This document shows, piece by piece, positions 1 through 11,096 of a stretch of DNA of 64,000 nt. Every line of letters starts with the position of its first letter. Position 1 is the stretch's first letter. The notes under the pieces are model-generated. The model saw only the letters and a program-made list of their open reading frames with translations. It was not told the origin of the DNA and did no database searches. Made by a program: the position numbers and the translations under genes. This stretch comes from Takakia lepidozioides (Eukaryota > Streptophyta > Takakiopsida > Takakiales > Takakiaceae), in assembly GCA_030704615.1 (NCBI GenBank), contig CM060734.1, forward strand, positions 16,058,001-16,122,000. The letters run 5' to 3'.

Positions 1-1934
1 TTCAGGAAGAGGGTGAGGAAGAGGACTCCGATGGAGACTTTGCAACCAGCCCACCCCCCCAAACGCAGGCTGCCTCCCCTGTGCCCACCGTTGTCACCAG
101 AGGCACGAGAACTGGCTCGGCAAAGAAGGCACTCTTCAACCCCCCAGGGGGCACCCTTTCGAGCCGGTGGAAATGAAGAGGCCGAAAGTGGCTCCCGAAA
201 CTGTAGTCCAGTGTGTAAATGAGAGTTTCTTGGCGGCTTTGGATGGACGGGCAGCCAAGTTGGCATACATGAAGACCATGGAGGGTCTGAAGGGCAGAGC
301 ACTGAAGAAGGCGACTGCCGAAGAGCCTTCCGACACCCCAGGATTTCAGAATATGGTCTCGTTCTTTGAGAGGGTGTGTGCAGACAAGGATTGTAGGAGG
401 GGCGGAAATGCCACCGAGTGGTCTTGCGATATGATCATCTTGGATATTCCGGACGGAGAGCCTGTGGAAGGACTGCAAGCTTTGCCATCTTGGAACAGGT
501 ACTCGGAGGACTTTTGGAAGAAAGGATTCGGGCTTGCCCGCATGGTGTTGGACGACAGAGGCTGTGTGGTTGTCCTGGCGAGCAGAGGAAAAAACACTCA
601 GACAGGAATTGCGAAGTGGACCCGCAAGAGCGCCGTCCCGATTCTGAAAAAGAAGTGGACGTGCATCAACACACTGGGCCTTCGGTCGGAAGGGAAGAAG
701 GTGATTACGACACTGGCACTCGTCCATTCATTTGCTTGGGTGCTTTCAAATGCGGTGCCGCATTCGGTTTCTAATCGTTTTCCCCCTGTGTATGCAGACG
801 AAGCAGTTCGATGCATACTGCTTTGTGAAGGAAAACTCCACCTTTGCTTTCCGGAAGGAGGGAGGAAAGGTTGACCCGAACTGCGACCCACTCGATTACG
901 ACGTTCTGTTCAACAACGTTCCCAAGGAACTTCTCCCTCATAGCCTCACTTCAACGGAACCCCTGCGGTACTCACGGACTCGGAGCCCTGCCTTCATTCA
1001 GACAATTATGGAGACATGCACAGACGTGGAGGGCACAGTGCTGGACCTCATCTGTGGGACAGGTATGCAGAATCTTGATCTCTGCTGTTCTGCAAATTCT
1101 CGTTAGGATGTAGTTCGCAACATCTGAAGCGCCATGTGGTAATGTGTGGATGGCATTGTAACAGGTGCCTCAATGTGGGCTGGGCGGTTTTCCGACCGGC
1201 ACCTCTTTGCCTACGAGGAGGATTCATCCGTGTGGGGATCCCATCTGGAGGGGCTGCAACGGAATGTGAAGGCTCCCGACAGAGCGGAAGTCTCCTCGGA
1301 TTCGTCGGAGTCCGAGGAAGACACAGTGGACATTGATGCAGAGGAGAACCCGGAATACGAGTGAGTGCAAACATTGTAAGTTTGCAAAGCCTTCTGGGTC
1401 ATTTATGTCAAAGGAATTTCCCGACTGTGGTTCTCATTAGTCTCGTTGATGATTGTCATGTGCAGGATTGCAGGGTCCGGGTCGAAGCATGTAGGGCCTA
1501 CACTTCCTGCCAGGAAGAATGTCCCGTTCTTTGCGAGGGCCGACTTCATGACGAGCCCGGTGAGGGACTACTCCCTTCCTAGTTATGCAGCTAAACTCGC
1601 AAATACAGCGATTAGAAGAAGTGAGAATCCCAGTAAAGTAGAGCAGATTTTGGAGAGGGCTAGGGAGGACAGAAGGATAAGGAAAGAGTTGGCAGCAGCT
1701 CAGACAGGTAGACGGGTACGAAAGTACATATGTGATTCAGCGGATGAGAGCGACGCAGACAGGGAGGAGGACGACCCAACGGAGGTGAGATGGACAGTTC
1801 CGCAAGGGGAAGATGGGATTTTTGAAAGCCTGGCCAACGAGCAGTCCGCTGGAGATGAGAGAGGCACTGAGGGGGTGGAGGAGGAGCAGGACAGTCTAGA
1901 ACAGGATGAGGATTCCGATGATTTTCAAGATTAA
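1..1934 (+). CDS. Beta-class DNA amino-methyltransferase-like protein, four exons
   Basis: Exons are 167-700, 798-1062, 1165-1360 and 1466-1934. All three introns are GT-AG and the phases agree, giving 487 residues from the ATG at 167. A motif-IV-like strand (CDMIILDIPDG, residues ~88-98) comes before motif I (VLDLICGTG, residues ~259-267), followed by WAGRFSDRHLFAYEED. That order (IV before I) is the beta class of N4-cytosine/N6-adenine DNA methyltransferases. The usual catalytic DPPY/SPPY is replaced by DIPD, so activity is uncertain. The C-terminal ~130 residues are acidic and charged. An acidic reading frame from base 3 to 166 is also open and ends one base out of phase with the ATG at 167, so the true N-terminus may lie upstream behind an indel. 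Intron 1 holds a palindrome unit of the array downstream. The gene looks transposon-borne rather than a host repair gene; the substrate is unknown. Confidence 0.6.
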
Positions 1935-2104
1935 TAGAATTTTAATGAAGTCTCTGTAAATGTAAATTCTCTTCCAGAGTATATAAAGAAAATTCTGCCC
2001 GACATTCGTGACCCCTCTCCAGTGTGCATTCCAGCCAAACAATCGCCCAAACCAGGACGCTCCCAAAATCAGAAATGGGTCAGGGCATTTCCAAAATTTT
2101 GGCA

Positions 2105-2905
2105 ACTCTAAGAACCTCTTTTGGAAATGCGGCACCGCATTTCCAAAACAGGGGAGGGACTAATTTTTCCATTTCAATGTTGGCATAGTAAAAAGTAATC
2201 TGAATTGGGAATGCGGTGCCGCATTTCCAAAATTTCCTTTGTCCACACGCCAGTTTTGGCCTCTCCCGCTCATTGCATGGATGCCACCACGCTTACAGAG
2301 GTCGAACAAGGAGGTCGAACAAGGAGGCCGACATGGCGGGATTGGAAATGCGGTGCCGCATTTCCATATTGGGGATGGTGGTTGTTCGAACTGCAGACCC
2401 ATCAACAAAAACTGGCACCGCATTCCATTGTAAAAAAAAAGTCGATGACGGACATGGAAATGCGGCGCCGCATTTCCAGAACGGACATCGCAATTTGTCA
2501 ATTTGCAGACCCTCTCTCGGAAATGCGGTAACGCATTCCATCGCGCTGGTCGGAAATAGGTGCACTTTTCGAAGTGTTGGACGGAAATGCGGCACCGCAT
2601 TCCCTTGTCCAAAAAGAAGTTTCCATTGCCAAGCTGGAAATGCGTCGCCGCATTTGCAATGCCAACCTCGTTTTCTGATCAATTTATAGACCCGTGTTGG
2701 TATTTCGTGTACCTGGACGGAAATGATGCACCGCATTTTCTTGTCCCACATGGAAATGCGGTGCCGCATTTCGATGTCCGACATGGAAATGCGGTGCCGA
2801 ATTTCGATGCCGACATGGAAATGCGGCGCCACATTTCCATGCCGACATGGAAATGCGGTGCCGCATTTCAATGTCCGACATGGCGTTACTCTGGTATATT
2901 CTTGA
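2105..2905. repeat. Array of ~13 near-perfect palindromes (GGAAATGCGG half-site)
   Basis: About thirteen copies of a 22-bp palindrome, half-site GGAAATGCGG around a G(T/C)GCC-type centre, lie at roughly 2,127, 2,207, 2,345, 2,410, 2,456, 2,519, 2,583, 2,637, 2,720, 2,752, 2,785, 2,817 and 2,848. Spacing falls from ~60-140 bp to ~32 bp at the right end. The spacers are mostly unrelated, so the palindrome itself is conserved, not a long monomer. A further unit is in the methyltransferase intron near 749-772. The ORFs that read through the array are palindrome translations, not genes. Confidence 0.85.
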
Positions 2906-3386
2906 CACATGACTCACATACCGGTTACTCTGCTTTATTCAACCAGACAGACAAATTGTAGAAATGAGACATCAAATTGTAAACAGTGGGCCAAATCCGA
3001 GAGTTATTCAACACAATGAAACACAGTCATACAGAAGTGAGGTACATTCCAGGGCACACTCCAGGGCACATTTAAATTTCCCCCGTACAGGATCCTGGAC
3101 CGATGAAGATTGGCTGCTGCATGAATGTAGCCGTTTCAGTTTCCTACCCTGCCATGCAAACTATGGGCAGTCACTGCCAGGTGGGCCGATAGCCACTGGA
3201 CACGACGAAGTCCATCCCCTCTTCGATGTAAATGCGGCGCCGAATTTCCATCCGGGGGGATGGACTTCGGTGGCAGATCTCAAACTATAACTTGTTGATG
3301 AGAAAGATGTATGGCTTCATCCACCGCTGGCGTGATGAACACGTTCCACCTCCGTCGGTGGGTACGTGTGACCCAGATGCTCCATT
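2906..3386. other. Spacer with one hybrid palindrome
   Basis: I see no gene here. Near 3,226-3,251 there is a hybrid palindrome: one arm is the AATGCGG type of the array at 2.1-2.9 kb and the other is the CGAATTTCC type found at 35-36 kb. The two array types are therefore related. Confidence 0.5.
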
Positions 3387-4060
3387 TTGGAGGCCGGACT
3401 GCTCTTCCGCTTCGTATCTTTTCCAAAATCTAAGGGCTTCGTAGCTGTCCGCAAGGTCATCGGCATCCAAGTCGTCCTCAGGTCCTCCATTGCAAGGATG
3501 CCGTGCTTCCGGAACCGGGACGACTGCCCCTTTGGAGGCATCGATTATGCAATGTATTCGGCCACATCGGGAGACATTGTTATCTGGTACACAGATTACA
3601 CAGAAGATACTGGTTCGATTGTGGAAACATTGGTGGCTTTTGAGTATATCGTAGGCCACTACGCCTTCGAGCGGGGTGACGATCTTGGTTTGAGGAGTCC
3701 GTGGCTCCTGCGCATCCTCGATTCCGATTTTCCCAGCTACGACGGTCACCCATGCAGAAGAAGGCGCACTGCTATGCTGTTGCGGTGGAACTGCTGCCAC
3801 TGGACGTGGGTGGACTCCATCGGAAGACCTATTCTCCTCGAGGAGTGCGCTCCTCTTCTCCATTGTATGGGGACATTCGCATTGGTGTGGACGACGAAAA
3901 CGTGAAGATTTCCATATTCGATGGTGGTATGATTGAAGGGCAGGACATTGTGGTGAACATCACTAGGGGCGGTACAACGGCTGCAATCGACTTTACATGG
4001 AGGAGCCCCAGGACTCATGAGCTAGTTCTGAGAGCAGTCGAAGTCCCATTGACAACGTGA
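3387..4060 (+). CDS. Uncharacterised ORFs within the element, strand uncertain
   Basis: Two overlapping open frames run on the plus strand (3,387-3,905 and 3,701-4,060). The second ends in an acidic, strand-rich stretch (GDIRIGVDDENVKISIF, then a glycine/threonine-rich tail) and is followed by ATCAATAAAAACC near 4,138, a plausible poly(A) signal. A spliced or frameshifted plus-strand gene would fit. A minus-strand ORF of 192 codons (3,285-3,863) covers the same DNA, has an acidic C-terminal half and cannot be excluded. I recognise no family on either strand. The position between the palindrome array and the element end suggests an accessory gene of the same mobile element. Confidence 0.3.
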
Positions 4061-4515
4061 CTTGTATTCAGTAGGCACAGGGCTCAAGATTTTAGGGCAC
4101 AATCAGCACAGTAGACGTGCTTCAAATGCAATTCATGTGGATCAATAAAAACCTCATTGTGCCCTCTTTTTATTCTATTCTGTGTCCATTGTTCCGAGAA
4201 TGCGTCATTGCTCATTTCGTTTGGGATTGGGAGTGTGGGTGAATTTTGCAAATGGCTGGTAGGCTGAAATGGGCCCCCATTGTACAGAGCAATACCACCC
4301 TACCATTCGCGAAACATTGCCTTTCAATATATAATTCTAAATAACATTGCCGAACCTCCTTCATCGGGAGGTCCTTCTCCCCCTATGACCGTGGCACCCT
4401 AAACCCTATTCCCGCGGACACTCATTTCCGGAAAATAGTGCTGCTCATGTTTTTTTCCACACTTACGACTCTGCTCATGGCTCATGCCGCTCATGGCTCA
4501 TGGCTCATGAAATAG
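4061..4515 (+). mobile_element. Non-coding end of the methyltransferase element, CTCATG-rich terminus
   Basis: There is no ORF of note. The last ~75 bases are a cluster of GCTCATG units ending CTCATGAAATAGCA at ~4,513. The same terminal cluster, reversed, is at 30,601-30,665 at the edge of the Mutator-like element. I take it as the subterminal repeat and terminus of one element class. LINE sequence starts immediately after it. Confidence 0.5.
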
Positions 4516-4970
4516 CAGCCCCCCGAATCTTGCCTCAAAGCCCTCTCCAAATCCAAAGCCCCAGGCCCCGATCTTATACCAAACACCATACTACAAGCAC
4601 TTGACCCGCAGCTGCACCACCTCCTCTTCAAATTCTTCCAACTCTGCTATCGATTACAACATATCCCGCACTCCTGGAAACATAGCCGTACCATTCTCCT
4701 ATTCAAGAAAGGCGACCCTACAGATCTCACTAATTACAGACCCATAGCACTTGCTAACACTATCTACAAGCTATTCACCAGCACGCTCACCACAATGCTA
4801 TCAAGTTATGGCGAACAACATCGCATCCTTAATGACCCCCAAGAGGGCTTCCGAGCCACAAGAAGTACAACCCGACAAATACAATATATTGTTATCTCCG
4901 CACTAGAAGACGGTAAACTTACAAAACAAGATATATATCTTCTCTACATTGACTTTAAAAATGCATAGGA
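4516..4970 (+). pseudogene. LINE reverse-transcriptase fragment
   Basis: The plus-strand translation reads as the early part of a non-LTR reverse transcriptase: ...LSKSKAPGPDLIP, then LLFKKGDPTDLTNYRPIAL, then the EGFRATRSTTRQ block, then LLYIDFKNA, then a stop. These are RT motifs 0 to 3/A. It is truncated at both ends, before the catalytic YADD. It is a close relative of the minus-strand LINE at 28.1-30.6 kb and retains ~200 bp that the other copy has lost between the APGPDL and NTIYKLF blocks. Confidence 0.8.
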
Positions 4971-6231
4971 AATACTACTGTTTCCACTTGCAACAATTGA
5001 CCATCTACTCCAGCTGATTTCTTGTAGCTATTGATCCCTCAGCCTGAACCTAAACATGAATTTGGACCTCTATCCCTGGTCCCTCAGCTATCCCTGCCCG
5101 TGTATAGATCATGAATACATCCCTCAGCCTTGCTGCTAGCAGCTGACACTGACGGCGTGAAGTTCTTCCAGAAAACACCCCAACCCTATTTAATAGTAGT
5201 TCCAATTCTGAATTGCAACTGCTTCTCTCTGTAGTCGAACAAGCACTCACCTTTTTGTCTCCATTGTCCCCCCACTGACTGGGGTCGGAAAAGTGTTCAT
5301 TCCAAAGCTTCTCTTCATCTTGTTATCTGTTTTTGGGTATTTTCCTGTTGCCACATCAGCAGTAACTTGTCAAAGTCACTCCAAACCACCCCACATCCAC
5401 CCAAAGAGCTAACTTACAGCATTCAATATGTAAATTCAGGGCTGAGTCTGATGAGAGGGCAAAATAGGCTGAAATAGGTCGAAGAAGAAGGTGCCCTCAC
5501 CAAATTGTCCTCGACCTTGTGTCATGACCCATGGAGGATTTGACTGACCATGCACCCAAGAGGACCTCTTGTGTGTGCGAGGTGTGTGCTGCTTCCACAG
5601 GGAACTGTAGGCGATTTGGAGCTTGAAATCCGGCTCTCTTGGATGAATCTGGACCCACACCTCCCTACTCCTTCAGCTATCCATGCCTCTGCACAAATCA
5701 TGCATACATCCTTGCCTTGATGCTAGCAGCTGACAATAACACCCTAGAATTGTTCCAGTAAACACCCCAACCCTATCTATTGCACTAGTTCCTATGCTGA
5801 CTTTCGTCTGCTTCCAACAGGCATTCACCTTTTTGCCTGGATTGTTCCACCATTGAATGGGGTCGGAAACGTATTCATTCCAGAGCTTCTCCACATCTCT
5901 ATTATCTGTTTTTCAATACTTTCATGTCGACCACATTGGCAGTAACATATCAAAATGACTCCAACACCACCATAGATCCACCAACGAGCTAACTTGCATA
6001 ATTCAACATGAAAATTTAGGGATGACTCTGATAGTAGGGGGAAACATGGTGAAATATGTTGAAGAAGGTACCGTCATTAGCAGTGGGCCTTGTTCTATCA
6101 ATTGTGTTGCTGCCGTTGTTGTTTCGAGTTGACCATCTACCCACTTGTAGCCGCTGTGCTATTGAAGAAGGTGCCCCCCTTCCCCCAATCATTTGATCGT
6201 AGGTCTCCAAAGCCTCCATACCATGTCCCTG
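4971..6231 (-). repeat. Repeated leader modules of the PPR cluster
   Basis: Two or three diverged copies of one module, with recurring landmarks such as GTGGGTCCAGATTCATCC and GAGTCTGATGAGAGGG (both read in minus- or plus-strand copies). The module recurs at ~5,330-5,660, ~5,900-6,070, ~6,960-7,390, ~7,410-7,495 and ~10,340-10,400, each time beside a PPR reading frame on the minus strand. It looks like the 5' part (UTR and first codons) of a PPR gene copied along with it. I see no intact ORF. Confidence 0.5.
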
Positions 6232-6984
6232 CTATGCATACCCTGCAAGCATCGCGTTCCATGACACCACATTTGGTTCAGCCATAGTGTTGATAATTCC
6301 CTTCGCATCCTTAATGCACCCACATTTGGCATCCACTGGCAGGGCAGTGTTCAGGATGACATCTGGTATAATTCCAACTTTGATGATGTCACCATGGACC
6401 TCTTTCCCTTTTTCCAGAGGTCCCAGGCTTGCATACGCATTGCAAACATGCGAAGCGTGACGTGGTTGGGCTTCACCCCTTTGCACAACATTTGCTCATA
6501 GGTCTCCAAAGCATTCCTACCACACCCATGCTTGGTAAATCCTGCATTATATTGGATCCACGTGATCAAAGATCGTTGAGGCATTCTGTAGAAATCTTGG
6601 CGAGCATCCATGATGCTCCCGCACTTGACATACATGTTCACAAGGGTGTCGAGTAAAAAAAAACATTTGGCATGAATCCACTTTGGATAATGTGAGTGTG
6701 CACCTGATTCCAGCTTCCAGACCTAGAGCCTTTGTCAGTCTGCCTGCCTCACAAAGCATCTTCACATGCCCCGCAGAAGAGGCATTGTGGACTCCCTCTC
6801 TTGATCCTCTTTCAGAAGCTGCGGTCATGGTTGAGGTGCCTGATTTTATCAACTGTGCCGCTGCAGCTACTGCCTTTAGTTGACCATCTACCCATTTAGG
6901 TTTCTTGTAGCTATTGATCCACATGGAATCATAGGTAATTTGGAGCTTGAAGTTCGGCCCTCTTGGATGAATCTGGACCCACAC
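6232..6984 (-). pseudogene. PPR protein pseudogene (PLS type)
   Basis: The minus strand reads, in shifting frames, as typical plant organellar PPR repeats: NMYVKCGSIMDARQ, then an ALETYEQML block, then ACASL-like and EKGKEVHGDIIK, then an AKCGCIKDAKG block and VVSWNAMLAGYA. Frameshifts separate the blocks, so no full protein can be made. The intact family would be an organelle RNA-binding protein that guides editing or processing. It belongs to the run of tandem copies to 10.6 kb. Confidence 0.7.
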
Positions 6985-7424
6985 TTTATCCCTTCTCCTT
7001 CAGCTATCCATGCCTCTGCACAAATCATGCATTCATCTTTGCCCTTGCTGCTAGCAGCTGACAATGACAACCTAGGAAACACCCAATCATACTAGTTCCT
7101 ATGCTTAATTTGTCTTCTACTCTCTGTCATCTAATAGGCATTCAACTTTTTGCCTCGGTTGTCCCACCATTCACTGGGGTCAACAAAGTATTCATTCCAC
7201 ACCTTCTCCTCATCTCTCTTATCTGTTTTGGATACTTTCATGCTGCCACATCGGCAGTTACATGGCATAGTCATTCCAAACCACCACAGATCCACCCAAC
7301 GAGCTAATTTGCAGAATTCAATATTCATCTCAGGGCCGAGTCTGATGAGAGGGCAAAACAGACTGAAATAGGTCGAATAAGAAGGTGCCCTCACCACATT
7401 GTCCTTGACAATTCAATATGCATC
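6985..7424 (-). repeat. PPR leader module, second set
   Basis: This is the same leader module as at 5.0-6.1 kb, upstream of the preceding PPR pseudogene on the minus strand and partly duplicated at 7,410-7,495. No supported gene. Confidence 0.45.
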
Positions 7425-7930
7425 TCAGGGCCGAGTCTGATGAGAGGGAAAAACAGGCTGAAATAGGTCGAAGAAGAAGATGCCCTCACCACATTCTCCA
7501 AGGCCTCCATACCACGCCCCTGCTGTGCACCCTGCAAGCATCATGTTCCACGTGATGAAAGATCGTTGAGGCATTATGTTGAACACTTGGTGAGCATCCA
7601 TGATGCTCCCGCACATAACATACATGTTGACAAGGGTGTTGAGTAGAAAAATATTTGGCGTGCACTTTGGATAATGTGAGTGTGCACCTGCTTTCCAGCT
7701 TCAAGGCCTTTCATCTTGATGCACTTATGCAAGAGACAGACATAAGTATCTGAATCTGCTGAAATGCCTCCTTGGTTTAAAGTCAGTAGAGCCTCTTTCA
7801 GTCTGCCTGCCTCACAAAGTATCTTCACATGCCCATAAGTGCCAGAAGAGGCATTGTGGACTCCCTCTCTTGATCCTCTTCTAGAATTGTGGTCATGGTT
7901 GAGGTGCCTGATTTTATCAACTGTGCCGCT
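7425..7930 (-). pseudogene. PPR pseudogene, N-terminal repeats
   Basis: Minus-strand frames give the N-terminal part of the same PPR family: SGTYGHVKILCEAGRLKEAL, DTYVCLLHKCIKMKGLEAGK, QVHTHIIQS, then MYVMCGSIMDA. At least two frameshifts break it. The order of blocks matches the copy at 9.9-10.4 kb. Confidence 0.65.
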
Positions 7931-9660
7931 GCAGCTGTTGCCTTTGGCGATGCAGCCCTGCACCTCTTTGCATCTGGTAATCTGACAGGCATTCACCTTG
8001 GTACAATTCCAGCTCTGAAGATATCGGCATGGACCTCTTTCCCTTTTCCAAAGCTGCCAGAGCAGTGTTCAGATTGACATTTGGAACAATTCTAGCTTTG
8101 ATGATATCCCCATGCACCTCTTTGTCCTTCTCCAGGCCGGCTGCCAGGCTTGCACAAGCATTGCAAATGCACATAAACATGATATGCTTCCCCCATCATT
8201 TGCTCATAGGTCTCCAAAGCCTCCATCCCACATCCCTGCTGTGCATACCCTGCAAGCATCGCACTCCATGACACCACATCTCGTTCAGCCATAGTGTCGA
8301 ACACTCCCTTTGCATCCTAGATGCACCCACATTTTCCAAACATGTCCACCAGGGTATTGTTTAGAATGTCATCTGGTACAATTCCAGCTCTGAAGATGTC
8401 GCCATGCACCTCTTTCCCCTTTTCCAAAGCTGCCTGGGCAGTGTTCCGATTGACATTTGGCACAATTTCAGCTTTGATGATATCCACATGCACCTCTTGC
8501 CCTTCTCCAGGGCTGCCAGGCTTGCACAAGCATTGCAAATGCACACAAACATGATGTGCCCCCATCATTTGCTCATAGGTCTCCAAAGCCTCCATCCCAC
8601 GTCCCTGTCGTGCATACCCTGCAAGCATCGCACTCCACAACACCACATCTCGTTCAGCCATAGTGTCGAACACTCCCTTTGCATCCTAGATGCACCCACA
8701 TTTTGCAAACATGTCCACCAGGGGATTGTTTAGAATGACATCTGGTACAATTCCAGCTCTGAAGATGTCGCCATGCACCTCTTTCCCCTTTTCCAAAGCT
8801 GCCAAGGCAGTGTTCAGATTGACATTTGGCACAATTCCAGCTTTGATGATATCCCCATGCACCTCTTTGCCCTTCTCCAGGACTGCCAGGCTGCACAAGC
8901 ATTGCAAATGCACACAAACATGATGTGCTTCCCCCATCATTTGCTCATAGGTCTCCAAAGCCTCCATCCCACGTCCCTGCCGTGCATACCCTGCAAGCAT
9001 CGCACTCCATGACACCACATCTCGTTCAACCATAGTGTCAAACACTCCCTTTGCATCCTAGATGCACTCGCATTTTGCAAACATGTCCACCAGGGTATTG
9101 TTCAGAATGACATCTGGTACAGTTCCAGCTCTGAAGATGTCGCCATGCACCTCTTTTCCCTTTTCCAGAGCAGCCAGGGCATTGTTTAGAATGACATTTG
9201 GTACAATTCCAGCTTTGATGATATCCCCATGCACCTCTTTGCCCTTGTCCAGGGCTCGATGCACCCACATTTTGCATACATGTCCACCAGGGTATGGTTC
9301 AGAATGACATTTGGTACAATTCCAGCTCTGAAGATGTCGCCATGGATCTCTTTCCCCTTTTCCAGAGCTGCCAGGGTAGTGTTCATAATGGCATTTGGTA
9401 CAATTCCAGCTTTGATGATATCCCCATGCACCTCTTTGCCCTTGTCCCAAGTTGCCAGGCTTGCACAAGCATTGCAAATGCACACAAACATGATGTGGCC
9501 GGGATTAACCCCTTCCCCCATCATGTGATCATAGGTCTCCAAAGCCTCCATCCCATGTCCCTGTTGTGCATACCCCGCCCGCATCGCACTCCATGACACC
9601 ACATCTCGTTCAACCATAGTGTCGAAAACTCCCTTTGCATCCGCAATGCATCCACATTTG
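7931..9660 (-). repeat. Tandem ~370-bp PPR block, four or more copies
   Basis: A unit encoding AERDVVSWSAMLAGYA, then MEALETYEQMMG, then ACASLAALEKGKEVHGDIIKAG, then a second KGKEVHGDIFRAG and LVDMFAKCGCI recurs on the minus strand. The landmark CATTTGCTCATAGGTCTCC appears at ~8,197, ~8,568 and ~8,940, so the period is ~371 bp; a more diverged copy lies near 9,520. Each unit has two partial PPR motifs plus an inserted duplicate of the VHGDI motif. Frameshifts and in-frame stops at unit ends (the 'GCI, stop' junction recurs) mean this is not one long functional protein. Confidence 0.75.
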
Positions 9661-10388
9661 GCATACATGTCCAGGTCAAGGCAATGTTTAGAATGACATC
9701 TGGTGCAATTCCAGCTTTGACCGATGTCACCATGGACCTCTTTCCCCTTTCCAGGCTTGCACACGCATTGCAAACACAAACAAACGTGATGTGGTTGGGC
9801 TTCGCGCATCATTTGCTCACAGGTCTCCAAAGCATTCGTACCATGCCCATGCTTGGTAATCCTGCCAACATTATATTCCATGTGATCAAAGATCGTTGAG
9901 GCATTCTGTGTTGAACACTTGGTGATCATCCATGATGCTCCCCTTAACATACATATTGACAAGGGTGTTGAGTAGAAAAACGTTCGGCGTGAATCCACTT
10001 TGGACAATGTGAGAGTGCACATGCTCCAACTTCCAGGCCTTTCATCTTGATGCACTTATGCAAGAAACACACATACGTATCTACATCTGCTGAAATGCCT
10101 CCTTGGTGTAAAGTCTGTAGAGCCTCTTTCAGTCTGCCTGCCTCAGAAAGCATCTTGATCACATGCCCATAAGTGCCAGAAGAGGCATTGTGGACTCCCT
10201 CTCTTGATCCTCTTCCAGAAGCTGTGGTCATGGTTGAGGTGCTTGAATTTATCAATTGTGCTGCTACAGCTGCCGCTTCCAGCTGACCATCTACCCATGG
10301 AGGTTTTCTTGTAGCTATCCTTCCACAGGGAACCATAGGTAATCTGGAGCTTGAAATCCGACCCTCTTGGATGAATATGGACCCACAC
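9661..10388 (-). pseudogene. PPR pseudogene, 5' portion of the cluster
   Basis: The first coding part of the family on the minus strand, starting with MWVHIHPRGSDFKLQITYGS, then the same block order as at 7.4-7.9 kb (EAGRLKEALQTL, DTYVCFLHKCIKMKGLE, HGHGTNALETCEQMM, LDMYAKCGCIADAKGVFD). Several frameshifts. It leads directly into the tandem block, so the whole may derive from one expanded PPR gene. Confidence 0.65.
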
Positions 10389-10738
10389 TCTATCCTGCTC
10401 CTTCAGCTATCACTGCCTCTGCACAAATCATGCATACATCCTTGCCTTGCTGCCAATGCGATCATCGCACTCCATGACACCACATCTCATTGAGCCACAG
10501 TCGAACACTACCTTCGCATCTTCAATGCTCCCGCATTTGGCATACATGTCCACCAGGGCGGTGTTCAGAATGACAAACCCTATAATTCCAGCTTTCACGA
10601 TGTCACCATGGACCTTCCATGTCACTTCCAGGTGGAGGCACTACATATTAAAATATGCAAGCCCCCAAGGCCAGATTTTGTTTGCCTCTTCTTGTGAAAC
10701 ACACGTCAACAAATGTGCCCCTAAGCACGGGTGCAATC
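10389..10738 (-). pseudogene. PPR fragment
   Basis: Minus-strand 10,428-10,625 encodes VHGDIVKAGIIGFVILNTAL, then VDMYAKCGSIEDAKVVFD, then a frameshift. One and a half PPR motifs of the same family. The rest of the interval up to the inverted repeat has no gene I can support. Confidence 0.6.
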
Positions 10739-11096
10739 AATGCGCAGTGGTTCATGGAGTTGTTGAGTCGACTACATATTGACTTTAATGAATAAATATG
10801 TTTATTCCATTAATCAAATTCGGAATGTAAATTTATAGTCGCATGTGCAGTAATTAGAACCACTTGTATTTTTCGCTTTTTAAAATTTTATGTATTTACA
10901 TAATTAATTAAATAGCTGCGATTATTGCTACGACTCATTGACCCAACTTCTATCCGCCATCTGAAATGCCCCTGTGGGCCTTCATTGTCCGTTTCGACTC
11001 TCTAGTAGTCCAGTGTACTGCCAAGTGGTTCCCGAAGTGGTTGGCGGACACCCAGTCGATTTGGAAAAGACACGAATGCTTCTAGTGTACATGTCT
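10739..11096 (+). repeat. Left copy of a ~350-bp inverted repeat
   Basis: Starts GCGCAGTGGTTCATGGAG and ends near GAATGCTTCTAGTG. A diverged copy (by eye ~85%) lies in opposite orientation at 20,955-21,305. Both contain GTCGACTACATATT near one end and a shared AT-rich middle. No ORF. The pair could be long terminal inverted repeats of a 10.5-kb element or two copies of a dispersed element; I see no matching target-site duplication outside them. Confidence 0.65.

Noticed and set aside
2105-2905. CRISPR-like array (short palindromic repeats with spacers)
   Set aside because: Plant nuclear context with introns, irregular spacing, no cas genes. The palindromes belong to a transposon.
3285-3863. 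192-codon minus-strand ORF as the real gene
   Set aside because: Not fully excluded. Preferred the plus strand because of the acidic C-terminal frame and the poly(A)-like signal after 4,060.
8317-9307. Plus-strand ORFs across the PPR block
   Set aside because: Antisense shadows of minus-strand PPR repeats.
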